DNA of 64,000 nt from Clarireedia homoeocarpa (Eukaryota > Ascomycota > Leotiomycetes > Helotiales > Rutstroemiaceae): NCBI GenBank assembly GCA_001465935.1, contig LNKV01000039.1, forward strand, positions 124,001-188,000. The letters run 5' to 3'. How positions within the stretch are numbered: position 1 is the stretch's first letter; each line of letters starts with the position of its first letter. The notes below the pieces were generated by a model, which made no database searches, was not told the DNA's origin, and saw only the letters and a program-made list of their open reading frames with translations. Below are positions 32,827 to 43,242 of the stretch, piece by piece. The position numbers and the translations under genes were made by a program.

Positions 32827-33370
32827 AACGATGGTCTATAGCATATGCTCTAAGTGATGGTAGTGTGACGAGTACAAGGATGGAGGAAAGGCTGAAAATG
32901 TATGAGCTCTTCCTAGGGTTATGTAGTGAGTTCGATGAGCGGCACGGGAAGAATCAAACTGTTAGCTGAAACATGCAGCAGTATTATACGTGCTGGTTAC
33001 ACGTGTCGCACAGTCCGACATTGTCGGAGATATCTTGGTTCCAAGGGGTATTTGTTGGTTGGACTTCAATTCGTAGCACCCCCGTATCACAATAATGGGA
33101 TACGAATGCCTGGTTGAATTGAGTCTTGATTCATTCTAACTAGGTGGGAGATCCGGGCCATCTATATAGCCCAGCTCTCCTGTAGTGAGGGCATTCCCAT
33201 AGGAAGCAAGGAGAGATGGAAAAACATGGTAGTGATGTGACCGTAGTCATTGTTCGTAGAGAAATTTTGGAGAGCAGATGAAGGCTTACTAGTCTTTGCT
33301 CGGTTGATAAGAACAGCGGTCAAGTCCTGTCAATAATATTTCGTAAATGGGGCTGAGAAAGCCAACTGCA
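32827..33370. other. Promoter side of sulfotransferase-like gene, left edge of repeat island
   Basis: No gene seen; sequence becomes AT-rich and stop-dense towards the right. Confidence 0.55.
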
Positions 33371-33597
33371 CCTGACGATTTGTACTGAGTCACACCAAAG
33401 CTGTACCTGAGTCGTACTGAGTCGCACACATAGCTATATATATGTGCCGGCCCGGATGCCCCTTCACTAAGAGTATCGCTAAGGTTAGCCCCAGGGCCCT
33501 CCGGTCTATATATAGCATCTTCTTCTTGTAAATAGTCTTAGCTCTTTAGTTCAATATTCTAAGGCCATTCAGCACTTTTACTAGTGGTCTCGTCACA
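33371..33597 (+). mobile_element. Degraded solo LTR (same family as 43041-43242)
   Basis: About 227 bp matching the reverse complement of the intact LTR at 43041-43242. Shared blocks include TTCACTAAG...GCTAAGG, a GGGCCCTC segment, CTCTTTAGTTCAATATTC and the end CGTCACA at 33591-33597. Differences are mainly C/T and G/A transitions. The left end (CCTGACGA) has lost the expected TGTGACGA start. No clear 5-bp target duplication remains. Confidence 0.8.
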
Positions 33598-35288
33598 GCA
33601 CTAAATGTTAGTCAAGCTTTCCAGACAGCCCTATAGGACACAGACGGTCTGTAGGACATAGTACTTTCAGTATTTTGTATACGCCCCACTATAGTGATAC
33701 GTATGTCTTATTGAAGATATATTCCTAGTGATAAGTATTGGATTCCATATCACTAATCGTATTTAGTATAGATCCTGATACTACTAATATTACCCATATA
33801 CTGAAATACTGAATTCCTTATAGTTGAAACAGCAGGGAGGGTACGTATGGGGCTAGTTCCATGAATAAATTAATGGATTCTACCTTACATTGGAGAGAAT
33901 CAATCCAGTAGACTCCGGAATAGCACTAGAGTTACTCTCAGTTCCTAGTACCTCTGCAAGTTGCGAATATCTCTTTTCTAGTACCGGGATAATTCTCTCA
34001 GATCGATGTGATCGATTAGCGCCAGCGACAGTTGAGAAGCTGGAATACTTAAAGTCATAGATAAACGTAAGCCAATAGGTCAACGACGACCTACCGGAAT
34101 AGGAGCTTGTTCGAGGGATATTTCACTGCTCTTACCTAGTTAGGTAATGTAGAAGAATAGGGAGCATTTTTGGGTAATAGTGGCTTGATTTTGACTCAGT
34201 ATTTCAGTATATCATCAATACTGCCGCTGTTGGCGAATATGTACATCCGTGTGTGATATCGAATTACTACGTATATACATACATATATGATCCTCAATAT
34301 CAGCTACTGTATCACTGATCGTATACTAAGTTCTACACAGCACAGACCACAAAAGCACAATTTCACCTGCTTGTCAGTAGAATATAGAGAACTCCGAGAG
34401 GTGATGTTTTGCTGTAGGCAAAAGAGGGAATTAAATCTTTACGGGGTTGAAAACCTTTGTGAATGTATTTATAGGAGTATCTGGTAGCATTAGTTGGCGT
34501 TATATTTTCGGGTTATGATTTGGAATGACTGGAGTAAAGACTAGATATACTATACCAATGAAAAAACATTCAATCCATTCCCGTGATGAGTTTCTGATTT
34601 TACACCATGCTTTTCCTCTATTCAATCTCACGTTTTCGTGCTCAGCAATATCTGCATGATCACCAAGTCCGATATGTGGAGTAGATGTCGTGTGAAACTC
34701 CAAAAGTGACGCCACTTCTAGAGAAGTGACAATTACAGCTTAAATAGGTTTCACATGTCGCCGGCACAGGAACCTTAGGTATCACTCCTCAACTTCTTTG
34801 TACACAAAGACACGCTCGGATTATGGAAGGTCGCGGGCCCGAGATGCCAAATTTCGATCAATAATTCAGGCGCGGGCAGCTGATGGAAAATTATGGGCGC
34901 TCGATCAGTGACGGACTTTTGTTGGGTATGGGCGAAGAGTGAGCAATGGAACAAGCTTCACTGTATCGTATTCTCTTACTAATTGATCGACATGTCACAA
35001 AAACGTCTTTTATATATCAACTTGGCTCCAATCCGTTCGGCAGGTGCGGTGGAACAAGGAGATTACAGTAGCACAGCCAATAAGCGTTACAGTTGAGTCA
35101 CGTCACGATGCATTCTTCCGTGATGTGCAGAACCGAGAGCCCAATCCTGGACCATTTGATACAGGATTCAGTGCTATCTGGGCATAAAATATAGCTCTCT
35201 CATTCATTATCCCAGGGTCGTGTCCAGTTGGAATCCCATATCACTCAGCTGGGTCCAAACTTTCTGCACCTATCATATCATCTTCCAA
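33598..35288. other. AT-rich repeat-island DNA, no gene recognised
   Basis: Stop-dense in all frames and rich in TA dinucleotides, as expected of RIP-mutated repeats. Short palindromic stretches occur near 33630-33660. No protein homology could be read. Confidence 0.5.
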
Positions 35289-36272
35289 TTAAACCCCCTG
35301 TTTCTGCAGATACTCTATGTATTTTAAGACCGTCCAGTTATAGGCGTTGTCGTACTCGAAACCTTGGCGTTGGAAGAGAGTGCGGAACAGGCGGAGCAGA
35401 TACTTGTAATCGACGCCCTGATTGTTATCGCGAGATATTTTGATATAATCGAAATATTTCACAAATTTATCCGGCAAACCCTTGTACAGCTCTTCGCATG
35501 ATGTCGACTGTTTTTTCCGCAGAATAGCCAACTCTCTTTCCGACTTGCTTCTGACTCGGAGCCCTTTCTAAGGAGGGTTGCCTTGCTTGAGAAAGTATAC
35601 GAAAAGGTATCCAAGTGCTTCTATATCGTCTACGGGCGATTGCTCTGTGAAATATCAATACTGCTGTTTTGTAGGTCTCAGTATCGTAGCAACTTATTAC
35701 TCACCTATATCACGATGAGTATTAATACTAGTATACCGCAGAGTATCGAGAACTGGACCTTCTCGCTCCGGACGCCGGCCGTGCCGTCTAGCTGCTATAT
35801 CTGTGAAATTCTCTGCGAGCCCTATATCGGTGATATAGACAATATTCTCTAGAGTACTACAACTTATAAGTAAATTCTTAGGCTTGATATCTTGATAGAT
35901 TAATCCTTTAGAATAGATATACTGAAGCCGGTAGATTAGCTAGTCTGCTAGTATTAATACTGTCCGAAGCGAGAATTGTTGGCTGTAATAGTTGAACAGA
36001 TCTTCCAGATTCGGTCCTAGAAGTTCGAAAACTATAATATTGTAATTATATTCTTCTTCGCTCTAATATAGTTTGGGTATTCCTGTTCTGCCAGCTAGTT
36101 ATTTATATATATCAATTTTATTTTAGAGACTCCCTGAATATCTACTTCGGATATATTCTAACTTCAACGCTACAGATTAGGAAGTTTTGATATCAATGCC
36201 TTTGTAAACTTCACCAAAGCCTCCGCTTCCTAGTCGTCTTAAGAGGCGGTACTAGCTATTGACACGAAGATC
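35289..36272 (-). pseudogene. RIP-degraded casein kinase 1 pseudogene
   Basis: Reading the minus strand from 36272, a CK1 kinase is followable across the catalytic domain: DLRVNS-stop-YRLLRRLGSGGFGEVYKG (glycine loop), SVALKLEYI (VAIK lysine), NIIVFELLGPNLEDLFNYY, SKGLIYQDIKPKNLL (HRD changed to YQD), VYITDIGLAENF (DFG changed to DIG), RYTSINTH, DDIEALGYLFVYFLKQG and KYLLRLFRTLFQRQGFEYD near the C-terminus. At least six TAG/TAA stops interrupt it, mostly where family members have Gln or Trp codons, the signature of C-to-T/G-to-A change. A 60-bp intron remains at 35645-35704 (GTGAGT...TTCACAG), so this arose from a genomic rather than a reverse-transcribed copy. Not functional. Confidence 0.9.
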
Positions 36273-36896
36273 CTGTTGAATATAATGAATTACGCTATAG
36301 AATAACAGTAGGGTTATCAGCCCAAGGGATTATATACCAGCTGTTTCTCTTGTTTGGACATCTAAAAGAGTTGCAGTGCTGAATATTGCAGTGCTGAATA
36401 AAAAGTAGTGGCGGTAGTATGGAAATATCGTCTTTATAGTCACGTTCACATTCCTTAATCCTAAGGCATTTTATTTTATCCTGAGGTATTTGTACATTTT
36501 GTTGCCTGGGGCCGAGGCTAGTACTAGGTTGTTAATCTATCATCTACTCGCTACCCTCACCATCACCTTTTTTTGATAAAAAGGTGTGGTTCAGTTGCAT
36601 CGTTACAGAATTACAATTGCTCTAACTCATAACCATTAATATCAGTTCATGCTAGTTTCAGTTCTGTACTTCTTACCTCTAACTACTGGCTTTCGACAAA
36701 ACGTACAGCATTCTTTCCCCAGCCGTCTTTTTATTTAGAAAACAGTACAAAATTAGGTGACCTGTAGCCCAGTTTGACCTGTATCCGGGTGAGCCCTTCT
36801 ACGCAATAGCTTTCTGAAGGCCGTTATAGCCCAGATCATCGTAAATTACGATTTATAGCTGGTCGAGTCAAAGGCTCCGAGATGGATAACATGGAA
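36273..36896. other. AT-rich repeat-island DNA
   Basis: No gene seen. A short hairpin lies around 36568-36588 (CACCTTTTTTT / AAAAAGGTG). Confidence 0.5.
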
Positions 36897-37115
36897 CCAC
36901 TAGTGGGTGTCCTTACTATCCGACCAACTTCGGATTTCTGATTGTTTAAGTACAATCTGGACATTGAAAAACTTATATATCTGATTGCCCCAATACAATT
37001 TAATTATTAAGAGCTCGTACATATACTTGCTAGAGTAGAGATCTCAAAAACATATATTTTAGTTGAATATTTGAAGTTTGGGAGTTGGTCGGATAGGTAG
37101 TACACACACTGGTGG
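36897..37115. mobile_element. MITE-like element with 35-bp terminal inverted repeats
   Basis: Left arm 36897-36931 begins CCACTAGTGGGTGT and contains CTATCCGACCAACT; the right arm 37081-37115 is its inverted copy, 29 of 35 positions matching by eye. Total length 219 bp, AT-rich centre, no coding capacity. No convincing target-site duplication, so superfamily is unassigned. Confidence 0.75.
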
Positions 37116-38713
37116 AACACTACTTCATGTACGTACTTTTGATAGATGAGGAAGGTACTTATGCTTCCGATTTAACGCCCAGATGATTATCTCTACACAC
37201 TTGTTTCATGATTTTTAATCCTGGAGGGCGGCTAATTGGCGAACCTGAATATCGGCGTCAACGCTGATATTTCATTTCCAGGAAGAAACAGAGCCTTGGG
37301 GGCTATTCTTTCTCTTCCATGAAGGAGAGCAAACACGGGAAGGATCTTCCACTGCACTCATAGGTCGTCGCACAATTATTATATGATTGGAAAGTGCGGC
37401 TCAACGAAACCATTCCGCAAACTTAAGTTAACTGGTCCTACTTCTGTACAGTTATTTCAATTGAAAAATTTGGGTGCCATCTCATTGCTGCGGGTAGGAT
37501 TCGACACACACCTATGAGATGTCACCTGCAGGGACCATCAAATAACTGCGTGCTCTTTCGAAATTGAAGATCATATCGGTGAATCGAGATTTTCTTATAA
37601 TCAACTCTTATTTCCATAGAGTCGCCCTTCTTCTATAATGATACAGGGGACTCCAGTTTTCTTGAATTTATCTGTGTGGAAGTAAATAACCCGAATACTC
37701 AACTTTTGGAGGACTATGAGCTTTGGAATTTTAGCCGCCACGCAGTCATAGGTCTAGAACTCTTCCTTTGTGGGGGAAAAAGCCTAGAACTAAGGTTATC
37801 GCAGTCAGATTGGCTGATTTGCGGCGGAAACTCAAACATTCAATTGTGATCGATTACAACGTCAACTATGAAACTTTGCAACAATGCCTTGCGCATGTTG
37901 GTGGCAAGCTGGTCCTTTTCTTCTGTGTCATAAAACGATCAGATCATATCTCCAACAAAGCAGCTCTGAAAGATAATTTTAGCTCGTATCTTCCTCTGCC
38001 CAGGATGCGTGCCGAAACACCAACATCGTGGAGCCGGGAAAAAGATAATCCTCCTTCAAGAACATTTGAAATGTTTGCTCAGGAAATGTTTCTAACGGCG
38101 GCTGTATCGGCAAACGGATTTGGCTGTTGATCCTATTTTCCTGGTGTTTTACGTTGTTCTATGTTGTTCTAAGTCCGCTTCCATCCGGAGATGTAATCCT
38201 TTCGCCCGCATCCACCTTGTTCGGCTCAAAATCTGAAGTGAGTTTTACGCTGCCTGCCATTGAAGTGGTCATTGAAAGGTTCTTATTTATGTCGAAGTTT
38301 GGTGTCTGAATCAAGGCTGTCTGATACAGAGTGATCACGACATTCAGGAGATTGATAACCTGGCAACCATGGGTTCAGTAGTTGGAAACATGGCAGACTC
38401 ACGGGGGCTAATTTCCAAAAACATTGGAAAGGAAGCTTGGATTGTATTTGGGAGACGCTGTACACTCATTTCAACACTGGGGGTATTCCTTCACGCTGTG
38501 GAGTTTCCTCATCCTTTCTGTCCTCTGCCAAGTGTGCTCAATCTCTTCCTTCGACGACTACAGCCCTTACTGCTTGTGTCTCTAACATTTTCATTATGTA
38601 TATTTACTCTTCACACAACCACACTCATTTGGTAATTTAGACATCCCATCTTCTTTTAAGTTCATTTTCCGTCTAAGAGAACATCAACAGTTTAGTCGCT
38701 ACTGCCTTTCAAA
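37116..38713. other. Intergenic, right edge of repeat island and GH16 promoter
   Basis: AT content falls towards the right. A 120-codon plus-strand frame at 37768-38130 has no domain and was not accepted. A pyrimidine-rich leader precedes the GH16 gene. Confidence 0.5.
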
Positions 38714-39864
38714 ATGCATTCCTTTACCATCACACTCGTTCTCTCCTTCATCAATCTCTCCGGTGCCTACAAGTTGAAGCATAACTATGATCATACCAAC
38801 TGGTTCACCTCCTTTACTTATGAAGATGTGCGTCTATTCATGAAATCTCCACTTGGGAAATTCTAATATACAATTAGCTCCCTGATCCAACACATGGAAA
38901 CGTTGACTATGTGTCCCTCGCTGATGCCCAGAAGCTTGGTTTGACCAAGATCATAGGGAACCAAGTTTTCATGGGCGTTGATAACACTACCGTTCTCAAG
39001 GACACTGTGAATGGCAAAAGAAAGAGTATCTGGGCCGAGAGCGTCGATGAGTTTACCCACGGTGTTCTGATTGGCGATTTTGCACATATGCCTGGTAGTG
39101 ATTGTGGTAGCTGGCCTGCATTGTGAGTCCACAGCCACCCCCATAGTCTAATCTTATGCTGACCACAATCATCCAGCTGGACCGTTCGAAACGATGGCGA
39201 CAAACCATACGGCGAGATTGATATCCTAGAGGGAGCCAACGGCGTCACTCAAAACTACATCTCACTTCACACTACCGGAGCCTGCACCTTCGATCCTCCC
39301 ACGAGCACCCAACATGGCACAATCAACAACGGCAACAAAGACTGTAAGGTTGCCAACAATGGAGCAGGCTGCAGTATTGAAGGTACCGCCAACAGCTTTG
39401 GTACCCCTTTCAACAAAAACGGTGGCGGCGTTTACGCGATGGAATGGACATCGACTCATATCCGTGTTTGGTTCTTTTCTCGTAATAACATTCCCGCGGA
39501 TATCACGAATGAAAACCCAACCCCAAGCAATTGGGGCATGCCTACAGCCAACTTCGATAGTGCTCATGGGAACTGCAATATCGATGCTAACTTCCCCGCT
39601 CAAACTGTTGTAAGTATATCCTCAACAACCTCTCCTCCAAGCAAGCTCAATTATCATTCGTAATTTGGGGTGAAGCTGACATTTAAATCCCAGTACTTCG
39701 ATACCACGTTCTGTGGAGACAACGCAGGAGGTAAAGCTTGGAGCTCATGGAGCGATTGCCCTGCGACGACAGGCTACTCCACTTGCGAGGAGTATGTTGC
39801 GAAGACTCCTCATGCTTTCGATGATGCTTATTGGCTCGTCAACTCTGTCAAAATCTACCAATAG
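38714..39864 (+). CDS. Secreted GH16 endo-1,3(4)-beta-glucanase-like
   Basis: Glycoside hydrolase family 16 enzyme hydrolysing beta-1,3 or mixed-linkage glucans outside the cell. Four exons: 38714-38827, 38878-39122, 39177-39609, 39694-39864 (introns 50, 54, 84 bp), 320 aa. Signal peptide MHSFTITLVLSFINLSGA; mature start YKLKHNYDHTNWF. Catalytic motif GEIDILEG (nucleophile Glu, assisting Asp, acid/base Glu) lies in exon 3, followed by NYISLHTTGACTF, YAMEWTSTHIRVWFFSR and TFCGDNAGG, all usual for the fungal mixed-linkage glucanase branch. No carbohydrate-binding module or GPI signal. The enzyme could act on plant hemicellulose/callose or on the fungal wall itself. Confidence 0.95.
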
Positions 39865-40196
39865 ATTTTTATTTTAGATTCTCTTGTATTCTTCTCAATT
39901 GGGTTTGAACCTGGTCAAGGGTAGATTTCTCTCAAGGACGCCTGCAGTGTTCGTTTGATATTTATTGTTGTATATAATTGGATCCATATTGAACATCTTT
40001 GTTGGAATTAAATAATGCCCTCTTATATAATCCTGAAAACTTGCAGTGATGTTACATGAATTTTGTGTTGAGTAAACAAAACCTATGAGTCAAATTTCTG
40101 CGATGTGAATTCCGTCATATACTTTCAATCCGTTATATATGATTCAATCCGTTAGACGATACACTCCAGAATCTATAAATACGTTACCAACTTCCC
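39865..40196. other. Intergenic, convergent 3' ends
   Basis: Short AT-rich spacer between the GH16 and aldolase genes; no feature seen. Confidence 0.7.
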
Positions 40197-41200
40197 TCAA
40201 GCTTTTCCAGTCGATCCCATTATGTCCATCTGATGCTCAATCAATTCCTGAATCAAATTCGTTCCCGTCTCCATAAGCTCGGTCAGCGGGACCTTTCCAG
40301 TATTTTCCGCAACATATTTATTATACTTGTGTAGAACCAGATCATTAACATTGCACCTCGTCATCCCTCCTTTTATACAACCCTTCATAGTATCATCAGG
40401 AAACGTGTTCGTGCCATGAAGCACTAGTCGTACTCGACCATTCGTAGCTTTCCTTATATTCGCCAGTCTGTCGGTGCACATGGAATTAGCCACCAAACAA
40501 GAAATCAAAACATACATTTTCCTCAAGTATATGATGTAAATAGGATGCCCACCTATCAAAATCCAACTTAATATTCTCCACTCCTCCATAATTCCCATGC
40601 ACATTCCCAAAAGCCGGAGCCAAAAAGTCCACTCCAGTATCCACAAACTCCAGCGCCTCCTCCGGACTCGTAAGCAACCCTTCCAAATCACCTGTATCTT
40701 TTACTCCATCCTCACCCCCATTTATTCTGCCACATTCCGCTTCCACTGCGATGCCCTTCTCCTGCAATATCTTCGTCAACCTCCTCGTCTTCTCCAAATT
40801 CTCTGCCTTGTCGTAATGCGACATATCGACCATGATACTATCGAACAAACCCATTTCCGCAGCTCTGAGTATCTCATCTTCGGATTGCGCGTGGTCCATG
40901 TGTAGGACGATGGGGACGGATGCAGTGCTGCAGGCGGCGTACGCGAGGTGGATTAGAAGCGGGGAGTAGTGGAGGGACCAGGGGAAGAGGAGGATTTGAG
41001 CGGGGGAGCGTTTGCGTTCGGCGGCGCGAACTACTGCTGTTATGGTTTCGAGGTTATACTTGAGTGGTGGTGTTAGCAATGGGATCATATATGAGATTGT
41101 GAGGGGTACATACTGAGACTACTCCCACTACGCCATAACCGCCGTCTTCAGCCGCCTGAAGCATGCGAATGGCTTTGTTATTTTGCAGTGATTTAGACAT
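40197..41200 (-). CDS. Class II ketose-bisphosphate aldolase
   Basis: Zinc-dependent aldolase of the fructose/tagatose-bisphosphate family, TIM barrel, cytosolic. Exons on the minus strand: 41200-41114, 41058-40553, 40467-40197 (introns 55 and 85 bp), 287 aa. Motifs: IVLHMDHAQSEDEI (catalytic Asp and zinc His), MVDMSHYDKAENL, AECGRINGGEDG, APAFGNVHGNYGG (zinc His), VRLVLHGTN (zinc His) followed by a CNVND phosphate-binding segment. It is shorter than the main glycolytic fungal FBA (about 360 aa) and closer to the bacterial GatY/KbaY-like subgroup, so a peripheral sugar pathway is more likely than core glycolysis. Transfer from bacteria in the past is possible, but the two introns indicate long residence. 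Confidence 0.92.
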
Positions 41201-43040
41201 ATTGTATGAGAGCTAGAAAGTAAAGAAAAGGTAGTGAATTAAGATATGCTAGATATTTGAGGAGCTCCCTGAGCGATGACGACGAGGTTGGATGCGGGGC
41301 AACGACCATTGCGGGCCGAGGTTCTTCCGGCTCGGTCCGAAACTATGGCTGAAGGGCAGATCTCATCTTATCTTATCAGATGCTACCCTCGTTCCCTTCA
41401 GCTGTGACAGTATCCCCTTGACTGCCATACGCGACTTCCCCACCTTATTTTGGTGAGGCCGCGAGTAGTTGGCAGTCAAGGGGATAATTTAGAGATGCTT
41501 AAGCATTTGATTTCGTTTGTATTAGCAAGTTAGAAAGACCTCATTGAGCTTGAGTGCCATCTTATATTTCCAGATTCTCAGGAACCTGAAAACACGACCA
41601 AGGTAAATGGCAACAACAACCATTACGCCTGCTTTCATCAACGGGAGACAAGATACTCAGAATTTATGAAAGCATAAGCAAACGTAATCGATATTTATGA
41701 GCGAAAATTCAGCTCCAACTTCTTTTTTAAATAGAATTCTCACGAGTCACGGCGGCCGTAGTGATTTGTTGACCACAGATCCGACGTCGTCCTTAAACTC
41801 AGCATAAATTCAATCTTAGAAATATTACAATGGAGACTAGTTGGTTCGATACGTCCTCGGGTCTCCATTATATATCTTGAGAGACTTTTATATATGTCAC
41901 GAAACTCATTTTGGAGAAGAGAAATTTATGTGATGGTCAATGATGTATTGTGTTTCCACTAATTGGTCGCCGATCCCAAAGTTCTTTCATATAAGTCAGA
42001 TCTTGGATAGAAACCATCAACGAAATCAGACTCAATGCCTGTCTAAATTTTAGCTACTCTTCTACTGTGATCTCACCATAGCCACAGAGACTTAAATACT
42101 TCATGAGATGCATTGGGATTGGTCCCAATATCAGTTGGATCATGAATGATGAACTGTCTGCAGTGGCGGACAGAAAGTCAAGCTTGAGTCTCAAAAGCGC
42201 GCGAGAGATACTGATACCAGAGGCTTTAGAGAATAAGGTCTAAGGAACTCTCTCGCTGATAACTATTTGATATGAAAGAGATTTCTTTGCGCCTGGTTTG
42301 AATCTTGGCTACTCGAATACAAACCTATAGTGCTTTGATGCAATGTTAAGCATTATTTGGTCGTCACTATGATTAACGTTCGAGAGCGCACCTTTGCCAT
42401 CTTTGCTGTCCCCGAGGTTTGAATTCAATGAATAGTTGAAAGACATGTTAGGATTACTTAGGTTCTAGAACAGCGCCGGAATTAGACTTTCTTCGTACGT
42501 ATAGATTCTCATCAACACGAACTTCCACAGCGAGTACCAACTCTGCCGTATACGCAAACTATCCACACATGACAAATTCGTGACCATAAATATGAATTTT
42601 GATCTATTTTTCATCCATCCTTAATGGATTATTTGTCTTAATCCTTTCGTCAAAGTATGTTGGGTTCTAGGATCAGGAAGATCCGTCTCCTGCTGTAGAT
42701 TATGCACCAAAAGCTTTACAAGCAACAAGCCTTGAAATGTATACAAACTTTTCAAGAGCTTGGAGATATACATTACTGAGGTAGAGGGTCGTACGATGAG
42801 AATAAGTGTGGGCATTTCTTATAACAACTTGAGGTACTTTTCCCAGGCCGCGAGACATCATGTAAACCCTATGGAGAGGCTGCGCTCTAACAATGCAGAG
42901 AATGCAATTCCTTTCTATCATATAACAGACATTCACTTTATCATAGGATGCTTCCTGAAGAAACTGCTGGATCCCCTTGTCCGGATACTTCCATCTTACC
43001 GACCTGGACCCTTTTGAGAATATTCAATCCATGCTAAGAT
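41201..43040. other. Non-coding interval, left part of gene desert
   Basis: Contains the aldolase promoter and the hairpin element at 41411-41486; no gene recognised. Confidence 0.55.
41411..41486. repeat. Perfect 17-bp inverted repeat, TA-flanked (mini-MITE or hairpin RNA)
   Basis: TATCCCCTTGACTGCCA at 41411-41427 is exactly inverted at 41470-41486. The 42-nt loop contains a further weak stem (CACC/GGTG). The first and last dinucleotide TA fit a Tc1/mariner-type target duplication around a 72-bp element with TIR TCCCCTTGACTGCCA. No coding capacity. Confidence 0.85.
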
Positions 43041-43242
43041 TGTGACGAAACCACTAATAAAAGTGCTGAATGACCTTAGAATATTGAACTAAAGAGCCAA
43101 GACTATATACAGGAAGAAAAAGAGGCTCTATATAGAACCAGAGGGCCCCAGGGCTAGCCTTAGCAATACCCTTAGTGAAGTGCATGACTTAGGTGCAACT
43201 GCGTATACACGACTCAGGTGTGAATCAGTACGAGTCGTCACA
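43041..43242 (-). mobile_element. Solo LTR with 5-bp target-site duplication
   Basis: 202 bp starting TGTGACGA and ending TCGTCACA (8-bp inverted ends within the TG...CA rule). It is flanked on both sides by AAGAT (43036-43040 and 43243-43247), a perfect 5-bp duplication. No internal retrotransposon sequence, primer-binding site or second LTR is adjacent, so it is a recombination remnant. The copy at 33371-33597 is the same family in opposite orientation. Confidence 0.92.

Noticed and set aside
37768..38130. 120-codon plus-strand frame upstream of GH16
   Set aside because: No family resemblance and no neighbouring exons; may be chance.
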